From assembly GCF_014193585.1 (NCBI RefSeq), contig NZ_BLXY01000004.1, positions 124,001 to 188,000 of the forward strand: a DNA stretch of 64,000 bases. The letters are read 5' to 3'. A program made the position numbers and the translations under genes. This document shows, one piece after another, positions 47,880-56,272 of the stretch; within the stretch, counting starts at the first letter, position 1, and each line of letters begins with the position of its first letter. The notes beneath the pieces are model-generated. The model saw nothing but the letters and a program-made list of their open reading frames with translations, made no database searches and was not told the DNA's origin. The DNA is from Geomonas paludis (lineage in GTDB: Bacteria > Desulfobacterota > Desulfuromonadia > Geobacterales > Geobacteraceae).

Positions 47880-48890
47880 TTGAACAACGACCTCATCCTC
47901 CTCGGCCACGGCAGCGGCGGGAGGCTTTCGCACCAGCTCCTCGACGAGCTGATCATCCCGCAGCTCTCCAGCGTGCCGGTGGCGGGCCAGAACGACGCGG
48001 CGCTGCTCAACATCGGCGGCATCAAGCTCGCCTTCAGCACCGACTCCTACGTGGTCGACCCGGTCTTTTTTCCCGGCGGCAACATCGGCGACCTCGCCAT
48101 CAACGGCACGGTCAACGACCTCGCCATGATGGGCGCCCGCCCCCTGTGCCTCTCCGTCGGCTTCATCCTGGAGGAAGGTTTCTCCAAGGCGGAACTTGCC
48201 AGGATCCTCGCCTCGATGCGGGAGGCCGCGGACGCCGCCGGGGTCGCCATCGTCACCGGCGACACCAAGGTGGTGCCGAAAGGGAAGGGGGACCGCATCT
48301 TCATCAACACCTCCGGCATCGGGGCCGTGGAGCACAACCTGCACATCGACGGCGCCTCGGCGCAGGTCGGCGACAAGGTCATCGTCAACGGCAGCATCGG
48401 CGACCATGGCATCGCCGTCCTCTCGGCTCGTGAAGGGCTGGAGATCGACAGCGGCATCCAGAGCGACTCCGCTCCCCTGAACGGCCTGGTGGCCGACCTG
48501 TTGCCGCTTGGTCCCGCGCTCCATGTGCTGCGCGACCCTACCCGCGGCGGTGTGGCAACCACCTTGAAGGAAATCGCCCTGCAGTCGGGCGTGACCATCA
48601 CCCTGGACGAGAAGAGCCTCCCTGTCAACCCGGGGGTGAAGGGCGTCTGCTCCATCCTGGGGCTCGATCCGCTTTATGTGGCCAACGAGGGGAAACTGCT
48701 GGCATTCGTGGCGCCGGAGCAGGCCGAAGCGGCCCTGGCCGCCATGCGCCGGCATCCGCTGGGGAAAGACGCAGCCATCATCGGCGAGGTCACCGAGACC
48801 TCGGCCGGCAAGGTGCAGATGGAAACTCTGGTTGGTGGAGTTAGGGGAGTGGAGATGCTGGCTGGGGAGCAACTCCCCCGCATCTGTTAA
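47880..48890 (+). CDS. hypE: Hydrogenase maturation protein HypE
   Basis: The 336-residue ATP-grasp-like (PurM fold) enzyme has GHGSGGRLSHQLL, DSYVVDPVFFPGGNIGDLA, DTKVV and DPTRGGVATTL, and ends in the conserved PRIC. The C-terminal cysteine is carbamoylated by HypF and dehydrated to thiocyanate. A TTG start at 47880 is used, 8 bases after AAGGAG. A hairpin terminator follows, inside the convergent PilZ gene. Confidence 0.94.
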   Translation: MNNDLILLGHGSGGRLSHQLLDELIIPQLSSVPVAGQNDAALLNIGGIKLAFSTDSYVVDPVFFPGGNIGDLAINGTVNDLAMMGARPLCLSVGFILEEGFSKAELARILASMREAADAAGVAIVTGDTKVVPKGKGDRIFINTSGIGAVEHNLHIDGASAQVGDKVIVNGSIGDHGIAVLSAREGLEIDSGIQSDSAPLNGLVADLLPLGPALHVLRDPTRGGVATTLKEIALQSGVTITLDEKSLPVNPGVKGVCSILGLDPLYVANEGKLLAFVAPEQAEAALAAMRRHPLGKDAAIIGEVTETSAGKVQMETLVGGVRGVEMLAGEQLPRIC

Positions 48891-48935
48891 GGCCGCGCCG
48901 GCCTCGACCGACTCCCCTTTTGGCAGGAAATCCAG

Positions 48936-48963
48936 GACCCTTCTCAGTCGAGAAGGGTCTTTT
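48936..48963 (+). terminator. Terminator of the hyp operon, within the PilZ gene 3' end
   Basis: GACCCTTCTC and GAGAAGGGTC form a perfect 10-bp stem (loop AGTC) followed by TTTT on the plus strand. The same bases encode the last codons and stop of the PilZ gene on the minus strand. Confidence 0.85.
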
Positions 48964-49216
48964 CAAATTGCAGTCCCATTCCCTGGTCGGTGATCCTGAC
49001 CACCTTCGCCCTCAGGTCGCACAGCACCTGCGGCGTCAGCGTATGGTAGATGGTCACGGCTACCGTGTCGTTTAGCTCCAGTTTCCGTGCCGCCGTCACG
49101 AACACCCCCTTCATACTGAGGTTTTCGACCTCTCCCTCGATGGTGCGGTCGCCCTGGTGGAGGTTCGCTTTCGCGTGTAAGGCCAGCCTGGCGAAGTTTC
49201 TTTTTTCCTTGTACAT
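48944..49216 (-). CDS. PilZ domain protein
   Basis: The 90-residue protein is a single PilZ domain: an N-terminal KEKRNFARL (RxxxR-like c-di-GMP contact) and ENLSMKGVFV (the [DN]xSxxG motif at about 33-38), then a beta barrel. It probably binds c-di-GMP and acts as a small adaptor. Start 49216 follows GGAGGGG. The RNFAR spacing differs slightly from the classical RxxxR, so c-di-GMP binding is likely but not certain. Confidence 0.8.
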   Translation of the reverse strand: MYKEKRNFARLALHAKANLHQGDRTIEGEVENLSMKGVFVTAARKLELNDTVAVTIYHTLTPQVLCDLRAKVVRITDQGMGLQFEKTLLD

Positions 49217-49411
49217 CGCCCCTCCTTTTTTGTCCTTCATTGGTTTTTTGACCGGCGTTTTCGGCACAGACGTTAGTGTAGTCTAATCTTTTTTATTTGC
49301 AACAACCGCAAAAAAACTTCTCCGGGAGCATTAGCGGTCGTCTTGCGCACCCTCATGACTCTGCTATCATCTACTCTTCATTTGTTATAATTAATGTAGA
49401 GTTGGGGGTGC

Positions 49412-50713
49412 ATGATGACCGAAGACGACAGGCTGGTTCAAAGGGCGTTGGCTGTCATAGCGCCGCCGGCGCATCACTATTACCCGATCACCATCGCCCA
49501 TGGCAAAGGGACGGAAGTAGTATCCATCGACGGCAGGCGGTTTCTCGACTTCTCCTCCGGACTCGCTGTCCTGAACCTGGGGCACAACCATCCCAAGGTG
49601 ATCCAGGCGGTCAAGAAACAGGCAGACCATTACCTCCATGCCGGCGGCATCTACTACAGTGAAGCCACCGTCGCGGCTGCCGAGGAGCTGACCTCGGTCA
49701 CACCCCAGGGGCTGGACATGCTTTTCTTCGGGAACTCCGGGGCTGAGGCGGTCGAAGGGGCCTTGAAGCTGGCGCGCTACACCAGTGGCCGTCAGACCAT
49801 CATCGCCTGCACCGGGGGGTTCCACGGCCGCACCATGGGCGCCCTGTCCCTCACCAGCAGTTCCTCCGCCTACCGCCGGCGCTACCACCCGCTGCTCCCC
49901 TCCGTCTATCACGTCAGCTATCCGGCCTGCTTCATCTGTTCGTGCGGCATGAACGCCGAGGCGTGCGGCGGCAAATGCCTCGAGGAGCTGGACCGGCTCT
50001 TCCAGCGCCAGGTCCCCCCAGAGGAGGTTGCCGCCATCATCATCGAGCCCTTCCTGGGGGAAGGAGGATACTACCCGGCGCCGAGGAGCTACCTCAAGGG
50101 GCTGCGCAAGATCTGCGACCAGTACGGCATCCTGCTCATCTTCGACGAGGTGCAGTCGGGGATCGGCAGGACCGGGAAGTGGTTTTGCTGCGAGAACGCC
50201 GGAGTAAAGCCGGACATCCTGGTGACGGCTAAGGCGGTCGCCTCCGGCCTGCCGCTGGGGGCGGTGATCGCTTCCAGGCAGCTCATGAATAAATGGGATT
50301 CCCCCTCCCACGGCTCCACGTTCGGCGGCAACCCGGTCTCCTGCGCGGCGGCCTTGGCCACGCTGCGTGCCATCAAGGAAGAGGGGCTCCTGGAGCGGTC
50401 CTGCGTGGCCGGCGCCAAGATGGTCTCCTACCTGCAGGAGGTGGCCATGCACAACCCGAGCATCGGCGAAGTCAGGGGGATGGGGTGCATGATCGGGGTG
50501 GAGTTCGTAGACGAGGCGGGCGCCGCAGACGGCAGGCTCTGTCAGAACCTGATCGACGAGTGCCTCGCCAAGGGGGTGATCCTGATCGGCTGCGGGCTCA
50601 AACGCAACGTGGTGCGCCTGATACCACCTTTGAACGTGAGCGACGCCGAACTGAAGCAGGCGCTGGGAATCTTTTCCGACGCGTTGGTAGAACTGACCAG
50701 GAGGAAGAACTGA
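49412..50713 (+). CDS. Class III PLP-dependent aminotransferase
   Basis: The 433-residue enzyme shows the ornithine/GABA-aminotransferase pattern: DFSSGLAVLNLGHNHP, FFGNSGAEAVEGALKLAR, GGFHGRTMGALSLTSS, FDEVQSGIGRTGKWF, and the PLP lysine in TAKAVASGLPLGA. It transfers an amino group from an omega-amino acid (GABA, ornithine, acetylornithine or similar) to a keto acid. A Cys-rich insertion, CFICSCGMNAEACGGKC (about 170-187), is unusual and may bind metal. The gene is alone between convergent neighbours; an ATG-ATG start follows GGGGG. Confidence 0.87.
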   Translation: MMTEDDRLVQRALAVIAPPAHHYYPITIAHGKGTEVVSIDGRRFLDFSSGLAVLNLGHNHPKVIQAVKKQADHYLHAGGIYYSEATVAAAEELTSVTPQGLDMLFFGNSGAEAVEGALKLARYTSGRQTIIACTGGFHGRTMGALSLTSSSSAYRRRYHPLLPSVYHVSYPACFICSCGMNAEACGGKCLEELDRLFQRQVPPEEVAAIIIEPFLGEGGYYPAPRSYLKGLRKICDQYGILLIFDEVQSGIGRTGKWFCCENAGVKPDILVTAKAVASGLPLGAVIASRQLMNKWDSPSHGSTFGGNPVSCAAALATLRAIKEEGLLERSCVAGAKMVSYLQEVAMHNPSIGEVRGMGCMIGVEFVDEAGAADGRLCQNLIDECLAKGVILIGCGLKRNVVRLIPPLNVSDAELKQALGIFSDALVELTRRKN

Positions 50714-50723
50714 CAGAAAGGCG

Positions 50724-50751
50724 CCCGGCAGCAACAGGTGATGCTGCCGGG
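50724..50751. terminator. Hairpin between convergent genes
   Basis: CCCGGCAGCA and TGCTGCCGGG form a perfect 10-bp stem with an 8-base loop between the stops of two convergent genes. No T run follows on either strand. Confidence 0.55.
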
Positions 50752-50768
50752 TGACGAGGAAGAGCTGA

Positions 50769-51614
50769 TCAGGCGGGGGGAGCGGCCTGGGTTTCGCGGT
50801 ACTTGTCCATGATCTCGAAGGCGCGCTTGACGCGGGAGACCACGCGGATGGTCATAACAGGCTTGGCGATGAAGTCGTGGAACCCCGCCTTCAGCGCACG
50901 GTGCTCCTCCTCGGGGGAAGCCTTGGAGGTGAGCAGGATCATCGGCGTGCCGGCACTGGCGGGGTTGGCCTTGATGGCGCGCATCAGGGCGTAACCGTCC
51001 ATCCTGGGGGAGCTGGCATCGCACAGGATCAGGTCCGGTTTCTGCGAGAAGGCGATCTTCAGCCCCTCCACTCCGTCCCGCGCAATGAAAACCTGGTACC
51101 CCTCCTTCTTGAGCGCCCCTTCCACGTCGCAGTTCATGGCGGCAGGATCGTCCACCAGCAGGATCTTCATCTCTGCCAGCGCCTGGGCCTGGCGGTAATA
51201 CTGCTTCACGGCGTTGGCGATCTCTTCCGGGGCGGCCAACAGCTGTACCACGCGCCGCGAACTGCAGCGTTCCAACCGCCCCAGCGTCTCGGCATCGAGC
51301 GGGTCCCCGACCGCGACGAAGAGTGTCCCGTCCTGCTGCCTGAGCGGAAAAAGCTGCCTGGCCAGGGCGAGTTCCCCCGGCACCAGCGCCAGGAGCTCCG
51401 GCGAGAACTGGTCCAGCGGGATCCTCTTCACCGTTTCGAGTCCCGACTGCTGGCCCAGGGCCTCGAGCAGCTCCTCACCGGTAATCACTCCCATCTCCAG
51501 GAGCACCCCGCCCAGCCTCAGCCCGCAGCTTTGCTGCCGTGCCAGGGCCCGGTCCAGTGTTTTTACCGTTATGATGCCGGACTGAACCAGCAACTGTCCC
51601 AAGGGTATCTTCAT
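50769..51614 (-). CDS. MshEN-like domain fused to receiver domain
   Basis: The 281-residue protein joins two parts. Residues 1-145 resemble the N-terminal domain of type II secretion/pilus ATPases (MshEN): LGQLLVQSGIITVKTLDRALARQQ and LGGVLLEMGVITGEELLEAL, then VPGELALARQLFPLRQQDG. Residues 148-270 are a receiver with LLVDD, phospho-Asp in LILCDASSPRMDG and Lys in FIAKPV. MshEN domains can bind c-di-GMP, so the protein may join phosphorylation to a second-messenger signal or a pilus motor. No ATPase part is present. Similar fusions occur in bacteria of this group. Confidence 0.83.
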   Translation of the reverse strand: MKIPLGQLLVQSGIITVKTLDRALARQQSCGLRLGGVLLEMGVITGEELLEALGQQSGLETVKRIPLDQFSPELLALVPGELALARQLFPLRQQDGTLFVAVGDPLDAETLGRLERCSSRRVVQLLAAPEEIANAVKQYYRQAQALAEMKILLVDDPAAMNCDVEGALKKEGYQVFIARDGVEGLKIAFSQKPDLILCDASSPRMDGYALMRAIKANPASAGTPMILLTSKASPEEEHRALKAGFHDFIAKPVMTIRVVSRVKRAFEIMDKYRETQAAPPA

Positions 51615-51691
51615 GATAAGGTACGCCTTTTACGGTAATGAGAATTTATTAACATCGCAAATAATACATTCTTCTGGAAAAAATACAAAAC

Positions 51692-51720
51692 AAAAAAAGA
51701 GGCCCCGGTCTCGGGGCCTC
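51692..51720 (-). terminator. Rho-independent terminator of amt
   Basis: GAGGCCCCG and CGGGGCCTC form a stem; on the minus strand it is followed by TCTTTTTTTG. It lies about 25 bases after the amt stop. Confidence 0.87.
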
Positions 51721-51747
51721 TCTGGTTGCGCAAAGGGGAGCGGCGGA

Positions 51748-52968
51748 TTAACGGATGTGCTGCTCCGGGTAAGCGCCGATGCTGTGGATGGAGAGGTCGG
51801 CACCGGCGAATTCCTCCTCCTGGCTCAGCCTGATCCCCACGGTCTTGGCGAGCACGCCGTAGACGAGGAAGCCGTTGACCAGTGCGAAGACGATGGCGGA
51901 GAGCGAACCGAGCAGCTGGGACACGAAGGTGACCCCGCCCATACCGCCCAGCGCCTCGTGACCGAAGATGCCGGCCGCGATGCCGCCCCAGGAGCCGATG
52001 ATGCCGTGCAGCGGCCAGACGCCGAGGACGTCGTCGATCTTGAGCTTCTCCTGCTCGATGTGGAAGCCGTACACGAAGATCACCGAGGCGATGGCGCCGG
52101 TAACGAAGGCGAAGAGGGGGTGCATGATGTCGGACCCGGCGCAGACGGCGATGAGGCCGGCCAGGGCGCCGTTGTGCACGAAGCCCGGGTCGTTCCTGCC
52201 GGCGATGAGGGCCGCCAGCACGCCGCCCACCATGGCCATCAGGGAGTTGACCGCGACGATGCCGGAGATCTTGTCCAGGTGCCCGGCGCTCATCACGTTG
52301 AAGCCAAACCACCCCACGGCGAGGATCCAGGAGCCCAGGGCCAGGAAGGGGATGTTGCTGACCGGGATCGGGTGCGATTTGCCCTTGATGTAGCGCCCCA
52401 TGCGCGGCCCGAGGATCAGGACGGCGGGAAGCGCCAGCCAGCCGCCGATGGAATGCACCACCACGGACCCGGCATAGTCGTGGAACTCGGCGCCGCCGAA
52501 CTGCTTGAAGAGCCCCTGCAGCGAGGAGCAGTGCTGCCCCCAGATCAGGGATTCGAAGAGGGGGTAGGTGAGGCCGGCGAAGATGGCGCCCGCAATCACC
52601 TGCGGCCAGAACTTGGCGCGCTCGGCGATGCCGCCGGAAATGATGGCCGGGATGCAGGCCGCGAAGCAGAGCAGGAAGAAGTAGTGGGTGATGTCGTAGC
52701 CCTGGTTGGGCCCCAGCAGTTCCTTCACCGGCCTCAGGAAGCTGATGCCGTAGGCGATGGGGAAGCCGATCAGGAAGTAGACCACGGTCGATACCGACCA
52801 GTCGGTCAGGATCTTCACGAAGGCGTTTACCTGGTTTTTCTGACGTACCGTTCCCACTTCGAGAAAGGCGAATCCGGCGTGCATGGCAAATACCATGACC
52901 GCGCCGAGCATCAGGAAAAGTACATCGCTGCTGTTGGCCAGAGTCGTCATCGTCGACATCCCGTTCAT
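51748..52968 (-). CDS. amt: Ammonium transporter
   Basis: The 406-residue membrane protein has the Amt/Rh signature with eleven helices. It opens MLGAVMVFAMHAGFAFLEVG. The twin pore histidines lie in DYAGSVVVHSIGG and PLHGIIGSWGG. It moves ammonium across the inner membrane. The usual partner glnK is not adjacent. A sigma-54-like promoter at 53021 fits control by nitrogen status. GGAGGT precedes the ATG, and a strong terminator follows. Confidence 0.94.
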   Translation of the reverse strand: MNGMSTMTTLANSSDVLFLMLGAVMVFAMHAGFAFLEVGTVRQKNQVNAFVKILTDWSVSTVVYFLIGFPIAYGISFLRPVKELLGPNQGYDITHYFFLLCFAACIPAIISGGIAERAKFWPQVIAGAIFAGLTYPLFESLIWGQHCSSLQGLFKQFGGAEFHDYAGSVVVHSIGGWLALPAVLILGPRMGRYIKGKSHPIPVSNIPFLALGSWILAVGWFGFNVMSAGHLDKISGIVAVNSLMAMVGGVLAALIAGRNDPGFVHNGALAGLIAVCAGSDIMHPLFAFVTGAIASVIFVYGFHIEQEKLKIDDVLGVWPLHGIIGSWGGIAAGIFGHEALGGMGGVTFVSQLLGSLSAIVFALVNGFLVYGVLAKTVGIRLSQEEEFAGADLSIHSIGAYPEQHIR

Positions 52969-53020
52969 TTGCTACCTCCGTTGGTATCTCGCTCCCCGTC
53001 GTTGGAGAACGCCACACCCT

Positions 53021-53037
53021 AGCAAGCACTCTGCCAA
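53021..53037 (-). promoter_or_regulatory. Sigma-54-like promoter of amt
   Basis: Minus strand TTGGCAGAGTGCTTGCT compared with TTGGCACN5TTGCT: one mismatch (C to G) with exact -24/-12 spacing. It lies about 50 bases before the amt ATG. Nitrogen-regulated sigma-54 activators such as NtrC are expected to act here. Confidence 0.65.
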
Positions 53038-53206
53038 GCCGCTATCCCTTTGAAATGACGCGGGTGGCGTTTTTCTCCTAATGAGAGGCGCGCGGCAAAC
53101 TGCCCGGAAAACAGGCAGCGGTGCCTAAGGCTTGGGCAGGATTTAAAGGTTGACCTGTAAACGGCCAGCAGGTAAATTTGTGCACACTTTCGCCGGAGGT
53201 AGCCCG

Positions 53207-54364
53207 TTGTCGCGCAAGACCGCACTCATCGCCTGTACCGACCTGTCCGGGTACTGCTATGGTGAGCAGCACCCGTTCAAGGTGCAGCGCTACCGCCTGG
53301 CGCGCGACCTGATGGACGCTTACGGATTGCTCAACCTCCCCGCCATGGCGGAGGTGCGGCCCCGCGCGGTGACAGAACCGCAGCTTTTGGGGGCGCACCG
53401 CGCCGACTACCTGGAGCGGTTGCGGGAGTTCAGCGCGGCCGAGGAGCCGAGGGCCGACTTCCGCTACGGCTTAGGTGACGTGGAGAATCCCGTCTTCCCC
53501 GGCGTCTACGACTGGGCCTGCCTCGGGGTCTCCGGCACACTGGAGGCGGCGCGGCTGGTTGCCGAGGACGGCTTCGCCGCCGCCTTCAACCCGCTGGGCG
53601 GCTACCACCATGCCCAGGCCGGGCGCGCCTCGGGCTTCTCGTACCTGAACGACGCCGTGGTCGCCATCAACTACCTACTGGAGCAGGGCAAGACGGTGGT
53701 CTACCTGGACCTGGACGCCCACCACGGCGACGGGGTGCAGAACGCCTTCTACGGCGACGACCGGGTGCTCACCATCTCCCTGCACGAAAGCGGGGTCTAC
53801 TTCTTTCCCGGCACCGGTTTCGAGAACGAGACCGGCGAAGGGGCGGGGCGGGGGTACTCGGTGAACATTCCCCTTTTGGCCCACACCGACGACGCCTTGT
53901 TCATGAAGGCCTTCGACGAGGTGGCCTTCCCCCTGATCGCCGCGTTCGACCCCGACGTCCTCTTCACCCAGCTGGGGGCCGACACCTTCAGGACCGACCC
54001 GCTCACCCGTCTCGAGGTGACCACCCACGCCTACTCGTATATAATGAGGAAGCTGCGCGCCCTGGAGATCCCCTGGGTCGCGGTGGGGGGAGGGGGGTAC
54101 GACCAGATGAACGTGGCGCGGGCCTGGACCATCGCCTGGGGCATCATGAACGACCGGGAGCTTTCCCCGCGGCTCCCCGCCCGGTTTGTCGAATTGATCT
54201 CGCAGCTTGGCTACCCGCACCGGATGCTCCTCGACGCCATGCACTGGGCCGAGGAGGACGACCGCAACCGGGCGCTCGACGCGGTGGAAAAGAGCATCGC
54301 CTACGTGCGCGACCACATCTTCCCGGTCCTGATCGGCGACTATGGCAAACGATACCGGACATGA
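53207..54364 (+). CDS. Histone deacetylase family (AcuC-like) protein
   Basis: The 385-residue zinc amidohydrolase has the arginase-fold HDAC signature: LGGYHHAQAG (the two histidines), YLDLDAHHGDGVQ (zinc Asp and His), FTQLGADTF (second zinc Asp) and VAVGGGGYD. AcuC-like relatives deacetylate acetyl-CoA synthetase or other proteins. The start is TTG at 53207, seven bases after GGAGGT; the earlier in-frame codons have no ribosome site. Its 3' end overlaps the next gene by 23 bases, so the four genes to 56677 form an operon. Confidence 0.85.
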   Translation: MSRKTALIACTDLSGYCYGEQHPFKVQRYRLARDLMDAYGLLNLPAMAEVRPRAVTEPQLLGAHRADYLERLREFSAAEEPRADFRYGLGDVENPVFPGVYDWACLGVSGTLEAARLVAEDGFAAAFNPLGGYHHAQAGRASGFSYLNDAVVAINYLLEQGKTVVYLDLDAHHGDGVQNAFYGDDRVLTISLHESGVYFFPGTGFENETGEGAGRGYSVNIPLLAHTDDALFMKAFDEVAFPLIAAFDPDVLFTQLGADTFRTDPLTRLEVTTHAYSYIMRKLRALEIPWVAVGGGGYDQMNVARAWTIAWGIMNDRELSPRLPARFVELISQLGYPHRMLLDAMHWAEEDDRNRALDAVEKSIAYVRDHIFPVLIGDYGKRYRT

Positions 54365-55148
54365 GGTATTGAAGGACAGCGGGGGGAGGCAGCTCTTCTC
54401 CCTGTACGACATCAACCGGTTGCCCGCCGCCGAGAAGGAGGCGATCTACCGGTCGCTGCTCCCCGAGCGCCTTTTGTCCATGGTCGGCGAGGGGGGCGGG
54501 AGCGTCGAGGTGATCGCCCCGGAGGGGCACCGCTTCCTGCGCCTGGTCGCCCGCTGCACCCCCGGCGCTGCCGATCCCGCCTTCGTGCTGGATCTGTGCG
54601 ACACGCACCACGGCCAGATGGAGCTCTCCTACTGCACCATCGCCGATCCGGCCGCGCCGCGCTTCGACGTCGACCTGGACGAGCATGGGAAAAACAACCT
54701 GTTCGCCACCTTGGGACGCAACCTCGCCGAGGAAGAGCGCGCCATGGAGGCGGGGCTCTTTCCCAACCAGACCCGCCGCGGCCTGAGGATGTTCGGGGAG
54801 TTCCTGCCGCGCCTGGAGCGCCTGGTGGCAGGCCTGGGCATGCAGCTCATCGTTGCGGAACCCTTGAGCTACGACAACGCCATCCGCTACGAGGGGTACG
54901 GTTTCGACTACGTGGTGGGCAAAAGGCTGATGCAGGAGATCGACGCCGGCTTCGCCCCGGGGGGCGTCCTGTACCGCAGGCTGGACGGTTCCACCCCCTT
55001 CCGGCGCCCCGGGATGGAAAAAAGCGTGCAGGGGCGCAGTTGGGCCGTCCACGACGGCATCCTCGACGAGCCCTGGGACGAGGTGCGCATCTACAAGACC
55101 ATCGGCGTGCACGCCGGTGTCAACACGTTCCCGGGACGGGAGCGTTAG
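54342..55148 (+). CDS. Hypothetical protein in the HDAC operon
   Basis: The 268-residue cytoplasmic protein is mixed alpha/beta, with no signal peptide or membrane helix. I do not recognise the family. Notable features are LDLCDTHHGQMELSYC (about 83-98), FDVDLDEHGKNN, a strong helix EEERAMEAGLFPNQTRRGLRMFGEFLPRL, and VNTFPGRER at the end. It overlaps the HDAC-like gene and precedes a TPR protein, so it probably acts with them. Confidence 0.7.
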   Translation: MANDTGHEVLKDSGGRQLFSLYDINRLPAAEKEAIYRSLLPERLLSMVGEGGGSVEVIAPEGHRFLRLVARCTPGAADPAFVLDLCDTHHGQMELSYCTIADPAAPRFDVDLDEHGKNNLFATLGRNLAEEERAMEAGLFPNQTRRGLRMFGEFLPRLERLVAGLGMQLIVAEPLSYDNAIRYEGYGFDYVVGKRLMQEIDAGFAPGGVLYRRLDGSTPFRRPGMEKSVQGRSWAVHDGILDEPWDEVRIYKTIGVHAGVNTFPGRER

Positions 55149-55168
55149 CGGAAAAAGGAGTGCGTTGC

Positions 55169-56113
55169 ATGGAGAGAGAGATGACCCCGCTCGCGGGGAT
55201 AACCTATTACCGCCCCCCCCAGGGGACCGAGGTGAGCGGGCTGGACGGCAAGGTCGTCTTCACCGTCGGGCCGGAGCCGATCCCGCTGCTCGATGACGAC
55301 TACCAGGCGCTGGAGGGACAGCTCCCCGGCTACGACGCCGTCGGGCGCGGCATCTACCAGGCCCTGCGCACGGACCCGGGCTGCCGCTACTGCGAGCTGT
55401 ACGCCGAGATGCTCAAGGGGTACCCGCACTACGTGTCCGAGCTGGCCAGCCACATCCTGATGCTCGGGGAGAAGGACGTCGAGGTCCCCTACCTGGAGCG
55501 GCGCGTGAAGCTTTTGCGCATCTTCGCCCTGATGGAGCCGGAGAACGCGCACTTCCCGCTGGAGATCGGGGCGACCCTTCTGGAGCAGGCCTGCCGGTTC
55601 TCGGCGCTGCACCTCTCCACGGTCACCCTGTTCAAGGCGGAAGGGTACCTGGAGCGGGCCCGCGAGCTGGGCGGCGACCAGCCCCGCTGCCTCACCACAC
55701 TGGCCGAGGTCTCCTTCCTGTTGGGCAAGTACGACAAGGCGGCCTCGCTCTGGAGCCTGTTGCTGCCCCAGGTCGAGGCGACCGCCCAGGCCGAGCTGAG
55801 GGCACGCCTGGAGAGGATCGAGCGCGGCGAGGTGCCCCGGGTGCCCGCGGTGGACTACCTGGAGGCGATCGCGGGCGCCATGGCGCTGCGTGAGGACGGC
55901 GGCTACCAGGAGGCGACCGCCATCCTGAACGACGTCATGGCCGACGCCTGGTTCGCCCTGGAATTCCCCATGGCGGAAATCCCGTATCTGCTGGCGCTTT
56001 GCTGCAAGGACCTGGGCGCTGCCGGCGATGCACGTTTTTACCTGCGCCAGGCCCTCAAGATCAACCCCGAGTTTGAAGAGGCCAAGGCGACACTGCAGCA
56101 ACTGGAACAGTAG
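55169..56113 (+). CDS. TPR-like helical repeat protein
   Basis: The 314-residue protein is mainly alpha helical with TPR-like repeats: CLTTLAEVSFLLGKYDKAASLWSLL, then a C-terminal ARFYLRQALKINPEFEEAKA (about 290-310). The N-terminal part (about 1-60) is proline-rich and beta-like (VSGLDGKVVFTVGPEPIPL). It probably scaffolds protein contacts. ATG 55169 follows AAGGAG nine bases upstream. Confidence 0.7.
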   Translation: MEREMTPLAGITYYRPPQGTEVSGLDGKVVFTVGPEPIPLLDDDYQALEGQLPGYDAVGRGIYQALRTDPGCRYCELYAEMLKGYPHYVSELASHILMLGEKDVEVPYLERRVKLLRIFALMEPENAHFPLEIGATLLEQACRFSALHLSTVTLFKAEGYLERARELGGDQPRCLTTLAEVSFLLGKYDKAASLWSLLLPQVEATAQAELRARLERIERGEVPRVPAVDYLEAIAGAMALREDGGYQEATAILNDVMADAWFALEFPMAEIPYLLALCCKDLGAAGDARFYLRQALKINPEFEEAKATLQQLEQ

Positions 56114-56121
56114 GAGGAGTC

Positions 56122-56217
56122 ATGTTCGGATTCAGCCCGGCAGATTGGATCTTCATCGCCGGCGTAATGGTGGTAATCTTCTTCTTCGTTGCCGTGAGCG
56201 GCATGCGCAAACGGTGA
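56122..56217 (+). CDS. 31-residue single-pass membrane protein
   Basis: An ATG at 56122 follows TAGGAGGAG and opens a 31-codon frame: MFGFSPADW, a hydrophobic helix (IFIAGVMVVIFFFVAVSG), and the basic end MRKR, then TGA. A strong ribosome site, a hydrophobic core bounded by charge, and its position in an operon of closely spaced genes support a real small protein. Function is unknown; it may be a membrane-bound regulator or a subunit partner. Confidence 0.6.
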   Translation: MFGFSPADWIFIAGVMVVIFFFVAVSGMRKR

Positions 56218-56272
56218 TGAACCATGGCGGGTGTTTTCCCGCCGGCAACCGGACCGGATGAGGGAGGTGCTT

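Noticed and set aside
54596-55168. N-terminal extension of the TPR protein overlapping the unknown gene
   Set aside because: The extension is an out-of-frame shadow of the 54342 gene; AAGGAG and an ATG at 55169 give a normal start.
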